From the NCBI RefSeq assembly GCF_030697375.1, contig NZ_JAUYQD010000053.1, positions 62,001 through 126,000 of the forward strand: DNA of 64,000 nucleotides, written 5' to 3'. Numbering within the stretch: the stretch's first letter is position 1; every line of letters starts with the position of its first letter. A program made the translations under genes and the position numbers. Origin of the DNA: Rhodoferax sp. GTDB lineage: Bacteria; Pseudomonadota; Gammaproteobacteria; Burkholderiales; Burkholderiaceae_C. Positions 1 through 8,390 of the stretch are shown here, piece by piece. The notes beneath the pieces were generated by a model. That model searched no databases and was not told the origin of the DNA. It saw only the letters and a program-made list of their open reading frames with translations.

Positions 1-2
1 GG

Positions 3-1325
3 GGGCGCTGGCAAGCCATCAACCGCCTGCTCTACTGGCTGGGGTTGGTGTGCCTGGCGCTGGCGATTCTGACAGGTGTCTGGCTGTACTTCCTGCCATC
101 CCTGGGCTGGTTGTCGCTGATCACACTGGTCCACGAGATTACCTCCTGGTCGCTGCTGGTTTACATGGTGATCCACATCCTTGCGCAATTCATGCTGGGT
201 GGCTGGCGGCAACTGCTGAAGGTGTTTATTCCTCGGTTCGATCTGCTCCAGGCCGGTGCGGTGATGGGCTGCGCCGCCTTGGTCAGCGGCCTGGCATTTT
301 GGGCATTGGACTGGCAGATTACGCCTGAGTTGCACCTCAAGCAGGTGGCCAGCGCCCCCCTGCTCGATGGAGAAACCAAGGAGTGGCAAGGCATTCCCGA
401 GGTCGAAGTCGTCACCGCACACGGCTTTCGCACACCGGACACCGAAACCCGGGTGCGGGTGCGTGGCGTGGTCCATGGCGACCGCGCCTACTTCCTGTTT
501 GCCTGGCAAGACCCGACCCGCAGCCTGAAGAACCGCCCTTTGCTCAAGACGGAGAACGGCTGGAAGCAGCTCAAGAAAAAGACCGAGAACGGCAATCAGG
601 TGGACTACTACGAAGACAAGTTCGCGGTGATCCTGAGCCACCTGAACATCCCCTTCGCCGGCAGCTGGCAATTCGGCCCGGAACCCATCTCCGGTCTGCC
701 CAAGGTGGAGAACGGCCGCGGCTACCACGCCATGCTGGACGGTTCGCTGGCCGACGTTTGGTACTGGAAGTCGGCACGCAGCATTCCGATGGGGCAGATG
801 GACGACACCCACTTCGGCGCACCGATTGACCCCAAAAATATCGAGGCGGGAGAGCCCCACCCCGGCGGCTACGACAAGGACCCGAAGGAGGGCGGCGGCT
901 ACACCGACAACTTCACCAAGGAAAACGACATCCTGCTGCCCAAACGCCTGCCCAAGGACCCCAAGGCGCTGATGGCGCGGCTGGGCACGCCCAAACTTGA
1001 CCCGAACCAATCGGACGACTCCCACTACACCATCCTGATGGATGACACGGTGCCGTACACGCCTGAACTCGACACCTATCCGGTGGGCACGCTGCTGCCG
1101 TCGCTGCTGATCAAAGGGCCATTCAAAGGCGACCGTGGCGACATCAGCGCCGCAGGGCGCTGGCAAAACGGCTGGTGGCAGCTCGAAGTTTCACGCAAGC
1201 TCGACACCGGACACCAGAAGGATGTCGCGATCCGTGACCGCAGCTATCTGTGGTTTGCCGCGTTCGACAACAACAAGACCGAACACAGCTGGCACGTGGT
1301 TCCCGTGCGGCTGCGCCTGGATTGA
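3..1325 (+). CDS. Cytochrome b561-like membrane protein fused to an ethylbenzene dehydrogenase-related haem-binding domain (5' partial)
   Basis: The frame is open from the window edge, so the true start lies upstream. About 90 visible N-terminal residues hold three hydrophobic segments, with histidines in the second (VHEITSW, VIHILAQ) that could ligate haem b. The remaining ~340 residues are soluble, presumably periplasmic, and resemble the EB_dh haem-binding domain of ethylbenzene/DMSO dehydrogenase gamma subunits, rich in W/Y/H and ending HSWHVVPVRLRLD. The likely role is electron transfer between the quinone pool and a periplasmic partner. The reductase 16 bp downstream suggests a shared redox job. 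The domain fusion is clear, but the physiological partner is unknown because the upstream genes are missing. Confidence 0.75.
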   Translation, partial: GRWQAINRLLYWLGLVCLALAILTGVWLYFLPSLGWLSLITLVHEITSWSLLVYMVIHILAQFMLGGWRQLLKVFIPRFDLLQAGAVMGCAALVSGLAFWALDWQITPELHLKQVASAPLLDGETKEWQGIPEVEVVTAHGFRTPDTETRVRVRGVVHGDRAYFLFAWQDPTRSLKNRPLLKTENGWKQLKKKTENGNQVDYYEDKFAVILSHLNIPFAGSWQFGPEPISGLPKVENGRGYHAMLDGSLADVWYWKSARSIPMGQMDDTHFGAPIDPKNIEAGEPHPGGYDKDPKEGGGYTDNFTKENDILLPKRLPKDPKALMARLGTPKLDPNQSDDSHYTILMDDTVPYTPELDTYPVGTLLPSLLIKGPFKGDRGDISAAGRWQNGWWQLEVSRKLDTGHQKDVAIRDRSYLWFAAFDNNKTEHSWHVVPVRLRLD

Positions 1326-1341
1326 TCGGTAAGGACAAGCG

Positions 1342-2421
1342 ATGGCCAAGATTGAGATTGTGGGTTGGGCCGAGACGCTGGAAAACAGCGGTGAGAACAT
1401 CCTGGACAGCGCGATGGCGCAAGGCGTTCCCTTTCCGTTTTCCTGTGGCAGCGGTGATTGCGGCGCATGCAAGGCGCGCTTGCTGGAAGGCGAGGTTGAT
1501 CTTGCACCGTGCCCCGATGGCATCCTGAGCCAACAGGAGCGTGCCCAGGGTTATCTGCTGGCCTGCCGTGCCAAGCCCAAAGGAGACATTCGGATCGAGC
1601 CCGTCAACGAGCTGGTGGAGTTGCCACTGGCACGGCGCATGCGCGGGCGGGTGGTCGAACAGAGCTACCTGAGCCAGGATGTCGTCCTGCTGAGGGTGCG
1701 CACCCGGCGCAGGATCGACTACCTCCCCGGCCAGTACTTCAACCTCAAGTTCGATAACCTGCCGGCGCGGGCCTACTCGGTCGCTTCGGTTCCAAGCGAT
1801 GAAACCCTGGAGTTCCACATTCGCATCGTCCCGGACGGCAAGACATCCAACCATGTGGCGCGTGACGGCATTCTCGGTGGCGAGGTGCAGGTGGATGGCC
1901 CCCACGGCCACGGCTTCTGGCGCGAAAAGCACCGCGGCCCGGTGATCGCAATCGGCGGCGGCACCGGGCTCGCGCCCATGCTCAGCATCGTTCGGGCGGC
2001 ACTCAAGGACGATCCACGGCGGCCCATCCACCTGTATTACGCCGGGCGAGAAGAGACGGATGTGTATTGCGAAGACACGCTGGTGGCACTGGCGGACCGG
2101 CACCCTGGAATTCGGCTGGGAATCGCCTTGTCCCGTGCCACCCCCGCCGCAGCCGGAGGGCGGGTGCCGCGCCGCTATCAACGGGTCACCCACAGCCTTG
2201 CCGAAGACTGGAGCGACCTTGGCGAGGCCAAGGTCTACGTCGCAGGCCCCCCGAAAATGGTGGCAGCCATTGCCGAAACCGTGCGCACCCGTGGCTTGCC
2301 GGTACGCGATCTGCACACCGACCCCTTTTCAGACGCGGCCAACCATCGGATCGATGGCCGCCTGAAGACGTGGATGCGCCGGCGAATGGCCTCGGTGCGC
2401 ACCCGTTTGGGCGTGATGTGA
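1342..2421 (+). CDS. NAD(P)H-dependent flavin / [2Fe-2S] ferredoxin oxidoreductase
   Basis: This 359-residue protein has an N-terminal plant-type [2Fe-2S] ferredoxin domain (Cys pattern C-x4-C-x2-C in SCGSGDCGACKA near residue 35, fourth Cys in LLACRAKP). A FAD-binding barrel follows, with the RAYS signature near residue 148, then a NAD(P) domain with GGGTGLAPM near 200. This is the layout of phenol hydroxylase or CDP-6-deoxyglucoseen reductases. It passes electrons from NAD(P)H through FAD to the iron-sulphur centre. It is co-directional with and 16 bp from the cytochrome gene, so it probably serves that system. The C-terminal ~35 residues (DGRLKTWMRRRMASVRTRL) form a basic tail not usual in the family. 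Confidence 0.85.
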   Translation: MAKIEIVGWAETLENSGENILDSAMAQGVPFPFSCGSGDCGACKARLLEGEVDLAPCPDGILSQQERAQGYLLACRAKPKGDIRIEPVNELVELPLARRMRGRVVEQSYLSQDVVLLRVRTRRRIDYLPGQYFNLKFDNLPARAYSVASVPSDETLEFHIRIVPDGKTSNHVARDGILGGEVQVDGPHGHGFWREKHRGPVIAIGGGTGLAPMLSIVRAALKDDPRRPIHLYYAGREETDVYCEDTLVALADRHPGIRLGIALSRATPAAAGGRVPRRYQRVTHSLAEDWSDLGEAKVYVAGPPKMVAAIAETVRTRGLPVRDLHTDPFSDAANHRIDGRLKTWMRRRMASVRTRLGVM

Positions 2422-2509
2422 GCCTGGGCAGCCATTAAGGCGCGCGCAAAGGCCGTGGCGCCGCTGGCGCACCGGCATCCTGGTCTGCGCTGCCCTTCCC
2501 CAACGCGGA

Positions 2510-3565
2510 TCAGTCCGCGCTGGCGCGTTGCAGCCGGTCGCGCACACCGGCCCACTCCTGGGTGTCGGGCGGGGTTTCCACCCAGATGAGTTTCACGCCC
2601 AAATCGTCCAGTTCGCGCAGCACGGCGAACAGCTCGTGGGCAGCCGCCTCGGCCTGCGCGGGCATGCGGCGCAGCACCAGCTGGCGGGAGCTTGTTTTCA
2701 GGGCGCTGCGGGCGTAGACCGCGATCCCGGCCTTGCCCACGTCGGCGCCCAGCAGGTCCAGCGCCGTTTGCAGGGCTTTGGCGTCCATCAGGCGCACCTT
2801 GGCGTTGGGCGCGTAGTGCGACTCCAAAGTGCCGGAGGCCCGTGGCGCAGTGCTGGCCTGCGCCGCCAGCTCTTCTTTGGATAGCAATTTTCGGCCACAG
2901 GCGGCTTCCACCTGGGCGCTGGTAATCGACCCTGGGCGCAGCAGCACCGGGGCGCCCCGGGTGCAGTCGATGATGGTGGACTCGATGCCCAGGACGCAGG
3001 GGCCGCCGTCCAGGATCAGCAACTCGTCGCCCAATTCACTTTGCACATGGGCCGCCGTGGTGGGGCTGACACGGCCAAAGCGGTTGGCGCTGGGCGCCGC
3101 AACACCCCAGACTTCGGGCTGGCCTGCAGGCGGGCGGCGCAAGGCCAGCAGCACGGCCTGCGCGGCCGGGTGCGCGGGGCAGCGCAGGCCAATGGAGTCT
3201 TGCCCGCCTGCCGCTGCCGCGCCCACGCCCACACGGCGGGGCAGGATGAGGGTCAGGGGTCCGGGCCAGAAGGCCGACATGAGCTGCTGCGCAAACGGCG
3301 GCACCTGGGCGCAAAAATGCGCCATACCCGACAAGCCGCCGTCAAACGCCGCCACATGCACGATCAGCGGGTGGTCCGCCGGGCGGCCCTTGGCGGCAAA
3401 AATCTTCGCCACCGCCGTGCCGTTGTCGGCATCGGCCCCCAGGCCATACACCGTTTCGGTGGGCAGGCCAATCAGGCCTCCAGCCCTTATGGCGTCTGCG
3501 CAAGCAGCTATGGATTCAGGAGCAAAAGCAGAGCCACTGGCGTCGTCATGGGCGGACAGGATCAT
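2510..3565 (-). CDS. L-threonylcarbamoyladenylate synthase (Sua5/YwlC/YrdC family)
   Basis: It makes threonylcarbamoyl-AMP from Thr, bicarbonate and ATP, the first step of the t6A37 modification of ANN-decoding tRNAs. The YrdC domain is evident from the GLPTETVYGLGADA signature and the PSANRFG and STIIDC motifs. A C-terminal Sua5 domain (SHYAPNAKVRL onward) makes it a long Sua5-type enzyme of ~350 residues rather than a short TsaC. I chose the ATG at 3565 (MILSAHDD). An alternative ATG at 3589 would overlap purK by 14 bp. The stretch coding residues around ESIAACADAIRAGG contains an antisense copy of the 50-nt dispersed repeat described separately. Confidence 0.9.
   Translation of the reverse strand: MILSAHDDASGSAFAPESIAACADAIRAGGLIGLPTETVYGLGADADNGTAVAKIFAAKGRPADHPLIVHVAAFDGGLSGMAHFCAQVPPFAQQLMSAFWPGPLTLILPRRVGVGAAAAGGQDSIGLRCPAHPAAQAVLLALRRPPAGQPEVWGVAAPSANRFGRVSPTTAAHVQSELGDELLILDGGPCVLGIESTIIDCTRGAPVLLRPGSITSAQVEAACGRKLLSKEELAAQASTAPRASGTLESHYAPNAKVRLMDAKALQTALDLLGADVGKAGIAVYARSALKTSSRQLVLRRMPAQAEAAAHELFAVLRELDDLGVKLIWVETPPDTQEWAGVRDRLQRASAD
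3476..3525 (+). repeat. 50-nt dispersed repeat, copy inside sua5 (antisense to the gene)
   Basis: The copy shows the three conserved boxes of the family: GCCTCCAGCCCTTAT, CTGCGCAAGCAGCTATG and AGCAA. It aligns without gaps to the copy at 23914, with about 37 of 50 positions identical by hand. It lies on the strand opposite to sua5 and overlaps the codons for the conserved A-x-A-I-R-A-G-G segment. Confidence 0.85.
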
Positions 3566-3575
3566 GGGAAAAACG

Positions 3576-4796
3576 TCAAAACGCCGCAATGCCGAGAAGC
3601 CGCGCGGCTTCCAGGGCCGTGGCGCGCACCTGGTCCACGGTGGTGCCGGTCAGCGTGAGGTGGCCCATCTTGCGGCCCGGGCTGGCCTTGGCCTTGCCGT
3701 ACAGGTGCAAATGCGCCCCCGGCAGCGCCAGAATCTGGTCCCAGGGCGGCGTGCCCTGCGCGGGCCAAAGGTCGCCCAGCAGGTTGAGCATGATGGCCGG
3801 GCTGTGCTGGCGCGGCTGGGTCAAGGGCAGTTGCGCCAGGGTGCGCACCTGCAGTTCGAACTGCGACACGTCGCAGGCCTCCAGGCTGTAGTGGCCGCTG
3901 TTGTGGGGGCGCGGCGCCATCTCGTTCACCACCAGGCCACCCAGGCCCTGGGCGGCGGGCGCGTTCGCGTCCAGCACAAAGAATTCCACACACAAGACGC
4001 CCACGTAGCGCAGCCCTTCTGCTATCGATTTCGCAGCTGCCACCGCACGTTCCGCAAGGGCTGCAGGCATATTTCCTTCGTATACCTCGGTCACCGCCAG
4101 GATGCCGCCGCGGTGCAGGTTGCGCTGCACCGGCAGGTGCACACAGGCGCCGTCCGCGCCGCGCGCCACGATCACCGACACCTCTTGCTGCAGGGGCAGC
4201 ATTTTTTCCAGGACGCAGTCCACCTGCTTCAAACCGTCCCAGGCAGCGACCAGCTCGGCCCGCGTGGCCACGCGCACCTGGCCCTTGCCGTCGTAGCCCA
4301 TGCGGGTGGTCTTGAGAATGCCGGGCAGCAAGTCGTCGGGGACCTGCGCCAGTTGCACGGCGGATTCGATCAGCGCAAACGGTGCACACGGCACACCGCA
4401 GGCCACAAAATGCGCTTTCTCCCGCGCCCGGTCCTGCGCGATGGCGACCGCATCGGCGCTGGGTGCCACCGGACGGGTCTGGGCCAGTTGCGCCAGGGCC
4501 TGGGCCGGTACGTTTTCAAACTCCGTGGTCACCGCCGCACAAATTTGTGCCAACTGCGCCAGACCGGCGGGGTCGGTGTAGGCGGTTTGGATGTGGTGGT
4601 GGCTGACCCGCCCGGCCGGGCTGTCGGCGTCCGGGTCCAGCACGGCCGTGAAATAGCCCATGCGCTGGGCGGCGTGCACCAACATACGGCCCAGCTGACC
4701 GCCGCCCATGACGCCCAGCGTCATTTCCTTGGCGTTGTCCAGCGTCATCTCCTTGGACTCGCCCGGCATCGCGCCGGGCAACAGCACATCACTCAT
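3576..4796 (-). CDS. purK: N5-carboxyaminoimidazole ribonucleotide synthase
   Basis: PurK is an ATP-grasp enzyme that makes N5-CAIR from AIR, bicarbonate and ATP in purine synthesis. The protein begins the family signature near residue 28 ([12 protein letters not shown]) and continues with [19 protein letters not shown] and [13 protein letters not shown], all typical PurK motifs. Its start ATG overlaps the purE stop as ATGA, so translation is probably coupled. At 406 residues it is about 25 longer at the N-terminus than many homologues, because M-T-L-(D/G) occurs twice. A later start at residue 17 or 26 is possible. It contains a sense copy of the 50-nt repeat at 4019-4068. Confidence 0.95.
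   Translation of the reverse strand: MSDVLLPGAMPGESKEMTLDNAKEMTLGVMGGGQLGRMLVHAAQRMGYFTAVLDPDADSPAGRVSHHHIQTAYTDPAGLAQLAQICAAVTTEFENVPAQALAQLAQTRPVAPSADAVAIAQDRAREKAHFVACGVPCAPFALIESAVQLAQVPDDLLPGILKTTRMGYDGKGQVRVATRAELVAAWDGLKQVDCVLEKMLPLQQEVSVIVARGADGACVHLPVQRNLHRGGILAVTEVYEGNMPAALAERAVAAAKSIAEGLRYVGVLCVEFFVLDANAPAAQGLGGLVVNEMAPRPHNSGHYSLEACDVSQFELQVRTLAQLPLTQPRQHSPAIMLNLLGDLWPAQGTPPWDQILALPGAHLHLYGKAKASPGRKMGHLTLTGTTVDQVRATALEAARLLGIAAF
4019..4068 (-). repeat. 50-nt dispersed repeat, in-frame sense copy inside purK
   Basis: Read on the purK coding strand, it shows GCCTGCAGCCCTT, GCAGCTGCGA and ATAGCA at the exact spacing of the intergenic copies. By hand it matches the 23914 copy at about 34 of 50 ungapped positions. 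It encodes [16 protein letters not shown]. Confidence 0.7.
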
Positions 4797-5299
4797 GCCG
4801 ACTCCAGGCCAGTCACCGGCAGCACCATCTCGCGGGCCGCCTGGGTTTGGTCGATGCGAAAGGCGTCCAGCTCGGCGCGCAACTCGGGGTCGGTCCCGGC
4901 CAGCAGGGCCACGGCAAACAACGCGGCGTTGGCCGCACCCGCCGCACCGATGGCAAAGGTGGCCACCGGGATGCCTTTGGGCATTTGCACAATGCTGTGC
5001 AGCGAATCCACGCCACTGAGGTGTTTGCTGGCCACGGGCACGCCCAGCACCGGCACCGTGGTTTTGGCCGCCAGCATGCCCGGCAGGTGGGCCGCGCCCC
5101 CGGCACCGGCAATGATGGCGCGCAGGCCCCGTCCGGCGGCGGCTTCGGCGTAGGCAAACATGTCGTCGGGCATGCGGTGGGCCGAGACGACCCGGGCTTC
5201 AAAGCCGATGCCAAACTGTTGGAGAATCTGGACCGCGTGTTGCATGGTGTCCCAGTCGGAGCTGGAACCCATCACCACGCCAATAAGCACTTGCGTCAT
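4793..5299 (-). CDS. purE: N5-carboxyaminoimidazole ribonucleotide mutase
   Basis: This class I PurE converts N5-CAIR to CAIR. The conserved [20 protein letters not shown] and [11 protein letters not shown] motifs form the active site. I chose the ATG at 5299, giving 168 residues, the usual length. A GTG at 5341 would add a non-conserved proline-rich N-terminus. No clear Shine-Dalgarno precedes the ATG. The stop overlaps the purK start (ATGA), so purEK forms a coupled pair transcribed divergently from cnoX. Confidence 0.95.
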   Translation of the reverse strand: MTQVLIGVVMGSSSDWDTMQHAVQILQQFGIGFEARVVSAHRMPDDMFAYAEAAAGRGLRAIIAGAGGAAHLPGMLAAKTTVPVLGVPVASKHLSGVDSLHSIVQMPKGIPVATFAIGAAGAANAALFAVALLAGTDPELRAELDAFRIDQTQAAREMVLPVTGLESA

Positions 5300-5387
5300 G
5301 ACAAAGGGAGGGGGGTTGGGGGCTGGCAAAATCGCCTTCACTCGAATATTGGCTTGAATTTTACTTTTACACCCTGAGCTACCCTAA

Positions 5388-6344
5388 ATGATCAATGTCA
5401 CCATCGAAAACTTCGACGCCGAAGTCATCGCCGCCTCGCACCAGGTCCCCGTGTTGGTGGACTTCTGGGCCCCCTGGTGTGGCCCCTGCAAAGTCATCGG
5501 CCCGCTGCTGGAAAAAGTAGAGACCGAATACGACGGGCGCTTCAAGCTGGTCAAAATCGACTCCGACCAGGAACAGCAACTGGCGCAGGCCTTTGGCATC
5601 CGCAGCATCCCCACCTGCGTGCTGATGGTGGACGGCAAGCCGGTCGATGGTTTTCAGGGCGCCCTGCCCGAAAGCCAGATCAAGACCTTTCTGGACAAGC
5701 ACCTGCCCTCCCTGGACGAGCTGGAAGCCCAGTCCGACGCCGAAGATGCCCAGGCCCTGATTGCCGCTGGCGACCCCCAAGCCGCCCTGCACAAGCTGCA
5801 CGAGGCCCTGTCCATCAACCCCGGCAACGACGATGCCCGCTACGACTACGTCAAGCTGCTGATCGAAAACGACATGCTGGAAGACGCCGAGGCCGCGCTG
5901 GCCCCGGCATTGGCCGAGATTCCGCGCCAACTGCGTTTTGACGCCCTCAAGCAGTTCTTGGACGCGATCACGTTTGTCACGACCGACGCACGCGGCGCCT
6001 GGGCTCCCGAGCAATTTGATGCATTGATTGCGACCAACAAACGCGACTTCGACACGCGCCTGGCCAAAGCCCGCGTGCTGATGGTCAACGGCGACTGGAC
6101 CGGCGCCATGGACGAGCTGCTGGAGATCATCATGCGCGACAAGACCTGGTCGGATGCCGTGCCGCGCAAGACCTATGTGGCCATTCTGGAGCTGCTGACG
6201 CCGCCCAAGCCCAAAGCCGCCCCCGCAGACCCCAGCAAAACCGCAGGCGGGATTGAGCTCGCCGGCAAGGTGGTGGCCGACCAAAGCCCGCAAGCACAGC
6301 TGGTGGCCAGCTACCGGCGCAAACTCAGCATGACACTGAACTAA
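5388..6344 (+). CDS. cnoX: Thioredoxin-domain, TPR-like co-chaperone (YbbN/CnoX family)
   Basis: The N-terminal ~105 residues form a thioredoxin fold with an intact WCGPC active site (Cys31 and Cys34). The C-terminal ~200 residues are the helical TPR-like region of YbbN/CnoX (DAQALIAAGD, SINPGNDDARYDYVKLL). Family members bind chaperone clients and protect them from oxidative over-modification before handing them to GroEL or DnaK. The E. coli protein lacks a CxxC pair, whereas this one keeps it, so real disulphide reductase activity is likely. The gene is divergent from purE with an 88-bp gap and no strong ribosome-binding site. Confidence 0.88.
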   Translation: MINVTIENFDAEVIAASHQVPVLVDFWAPWCGPCKVIGPLLEKVETEYDGRFKLVKIDSDQEQQLAQAFGIRSIPTCVLMVDGKPVDGFQGALPESQIKTFLDKHLPSLDELEAQSDAEDAQALIAAGDPQAALHKLHEALSINPGNDDARYDYVKLLIENDMLEDAEAALAPALAEIPRQLRFDALKQFLDAITFVTTDARGAWAPEQFDALIATNKRDFDTRLAKARVLMVNGDWTGAMDELLEIIMRDKTWSDAVPRKTYVAILELLTPPKPKAAPADPSKTAGGIELAGKVVADQSPQAQLVASYRRKLSMTLN

Positions 6345-6361
6345 ACCCGCTGAACTCCCCC

Positions 6362-7252
6362 CTACTCCACCGACTGGTCGATCTTGTGCACAAAGGCCAG
6401 GGCCACCCGGGGCGTGGCGTTCAGCAGTTTGGCAATATCGTCCATATCGTCGGGCAGCGCGGCGTTGTCCCAGCCGTGCATGGTGTGGCGCGCCAGGCGC
6501 ACCGCCAGTAAAACATTGCGCACGCTGGGGTGGTCGGGGTGTTTACCGTCGCTGATGCGCACCAGCAATTGGGGTAGCCGCCAGAGTTTCATCAGCGCCT
6601 GGCGCAAATCGTCCAGGTCGATGTGGTACACAAAACGCTGCAGGCTGGCCGTGCGCAAGGTGGGGTTGGCCTGCTGCATCTCCCGAATACCCAGTTCCAG
6701 GGCGGGCGCATGGCACCACATCAGCATTTCCGCAAAGTCGTGCAAAAACGCCGCCTGGTGAATGACCGCCGCGTCGGTATCGCCCCGGTGCACCGCAAAG
6801 CCCAGCGCAAAACGCCCGGCCCGGCGGGCGCGCTGGAGCAGTTCCAGCAAACCCTGCTGGGCTTGGGGTTGGTCCTGCAGCCGGTCCTCCAGCGTGGGCT
6901 GCAAACCAAAATTGCGAAAGAAGGGCGACACCCCCATCATCACCAGGGAACTGATGACAGTTTCCGTTTCCGTGATGTCCCCGGGCCTGCGCTTGGCCGC
7001 CACATGGGCCATGAGCTTGAGGGTCATGAAGGGGTCGGCCTCAATCACGGCGGCCAGCATGCCCGCGTCCACATCGTCCTCGGTGGCCCGCATGTCTTCC
7101 AAGGCCAGCGCGGTGACGGCCAGCACCGGAATCTCGGCATCCCGGAAATAACGCGTCCAGGCGGCCAGGTCCGGCAAGGGCTCAGTCAGGCACGGCGTGG
7201 AACTGGGCACAGCCCCAGGCGCAACGGTGTTAGGACGGGCTAGGTCGGCCAT
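6362..7252 (-). CDS. HDOD domain protein
   Basis: The 296-residue product carries an HDOD domain over most of its length (ADPFMTLKLMAHVA, VISSLVMMGVSPFF, QAAFLHDFAEMLMWC). This is a non-catalytic relative of HD phosphohydrolases common in signalling and cell-cycle output. The frame stays open upstream to 7738, but those residues are out of character. The ATG at 7252 (MADLARPN), 10 bp after the stop of the ribbon-helix-helix gene, fits best. The two genes probably share a transcript. The specific function is unknown. Confidence 0.8.
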   Translation of the reverse strand: MADLARPNTVAPGAVPSSTPCLTEPLPDLAAWTRYFRDAEIPVLAVTALALEDMRATEDDVDAGMLAAVIEADPFMTLKLMAHVAAKRRPGDITETETVISSLVMMGVSPFFRNFGLQPTLEDRLQDQPQAQQGLLELLQRARRAGRFALGFAVHRGDTDAAVIHQAAFLHDFAEMLMWCHAPALELGIREMQQANPTLRTASLQRFVYHIDLDDLRQALMKLWRLPQLLVRISDGKHPDHPSVRNVLLAVRLARHTMHGWDNAALPDDMDDIAKLLNATPRVALAFVHKIDQSVE

Positions 7253-7262
7253 GGCATCCCGC

Positions 7263-7643
7263 CTAAGCGGCCCGCGCGCGCAGCGCAGGATTGCCGGAAC
7301 AGGCGCGCCCTTGCGTGGCCAGCACCCGCTCGGTGTTGAGGCTGCTGATGGGAATGGACGTGTCCTGCGGAATACCGCCCGACAGCTGCAAAGCCATGTA
7401 GCGGCCACAGCACACGCGCAAAAACGAGGCAAAGTTATCCACCTCGCCGCGCGCCTGGACCAACTCGTCGTAGAGCTTGGTGCACAACTGCGGCACACCC
7501 ATGCCATCGCGCTGGGCAATCTCGCCCAGCACCTGCCAAAACAGATTTTCCAATCTGATGCTGGTGGCCACGCCGTGCAGGCGCACCGAGCGGGCGCGGC
7601 TGCTGTAGAGCTGAGGGTCGGCGCTGATAAAGACTTGGCACAT
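7263..7643 (-). CDS. Ribbon-helix-helix (RHH_4-type) protein
   Basis: A protein of 126 residues with the RHH_4 core: an SVRLHGVATSIRLENLFWQVL strand-helix start and QLCTKLYDELVQARG and NFASFLRVCCGRY helices. Members are small DNA-binding or adaptor proteins, often in proteobacterial signalling contexts. It lies immediately upstream of the HDOD gene and downstream of the DJ-1 gene (51-bp gap), all in one direction. No target can be deduced. Confidence 0.75.
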   Translation of the reverse strand: MCQVFISADPQLYSSRARSVRLHGVATSIRLENLFWQVLGEIAQRDGMGVPQLCTKLYDELVQARGEVDNFASFLRVCCGRYMALQLSGGIPQDTSIPISSLNTERVLATQGRACSGNPALRARAA

Positions 7644-7694
7644 GGCAATTCCCGGTAGCAGTGCCCTCCATCATCGGGGGCGCCGTCCGCCACG

Positions 7695-8276
7695 TCAATG
7701 GGTGATGCGCGTTCCCAGCAGGGTGAGGAACTGCGCAATCCACGCGGGGTGTGCAGGCCAGGCCGGCGCGGACACCAGGTTGCCCTGCGTCACCGCGCTG
7801 TCCACCGCAATATCCGCATAGATGCCGCCGCCCAGTTCCACCTCGGCCCGGCAGGCCGGATAGGCGGAGCAGGTACGGCCCTCCAGCACCCGAGCGCCGG
7901 CCAATAATTGCGCCGCATGGCAAATAGCGGCCACGGGTTTGTTGGACTCAAAAAAATGCCGGACCATGGAGACCACGGCGGCGTGGGTGCGCAGGTATTC
8001 GGGACCACGACCGCCGGGCAACACCAGCGCATCGTACTGGTCGGCCTGCACTTCGGCGAAGCTGGCGTTGAGCACAAAGTTGTGGCCCGGTTTTTCGCTG
8101 TAGGTTTGTGCGCCCTCAAAATCGTGGATGGCGGTTTTGATGTGCTCCCCCGCGCGTTTGTCGGGGCACACCGCGTGCACCGTGTGCCCTACCGCCAACA
8201 GTGCCTGGAAGGGCACCATGGTTTCGTAGTCTTCACAGTAGTCACCGCAAATCATCAGTATCTTCTTCGCTGCCAT
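7695..8276 (-). CDS. DJ-1/PfpI family protein
   Basis: A class I glutamine amidotransferase-like fold of 193 residues. The nucleophile elbow AICHAAQLL holds Cys119, with the supporting Glu in CEDYE near residue 15 and LPGGRGPEYLR before the elbow. Family members act as glyoxalase-III-type deglycases, proteases or chaperones, and the precise substrate cannot be read from sequence. It stands first in a co-directional set with the RHH and HDOD genes. Confidence 0.85.
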   Translation of the reverse strand: MAAKKILMICGDYCEDYETMVPFQALLAVGHTVHAVCPDKRAGEHIKTAIHDFEGAQTYSEKPGHNFVLNASFAEVQADQYDALVLPGGRGPEYLRTHAAVVSMVRHFFESNKPVAAICHAAQLLAGARVLEGRTCSAYPACRAEVELGGGIYADIAVDSAVTQGNLVSAPAWPAHPAWIAQFLTLLGTRITH

Positions 8277-8390
8277 GGACGTCTCCTCAAAGTGGTTGGG
8301 AAGACCATTGTTCTTTGAGTTGACGGGCAGTGGGTGTTAGCCGGTTACTACATGGCCAGCCGCCCGGCTGCGGCCCCTGCGGCGACGGTG

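Noticed and set aside
2425-2496. Terminator between the reductase gene and sua5
   Set aside because: GGGCAGC and GCTGCCC arms are ~58 nt apart with competing GC pairings and no T-run.
2829-5153. A 774-codon open frame opposite sua5, purK and purE
   Set aside because: It spans three well-supported genes on the other strand and lacks any domain signature.
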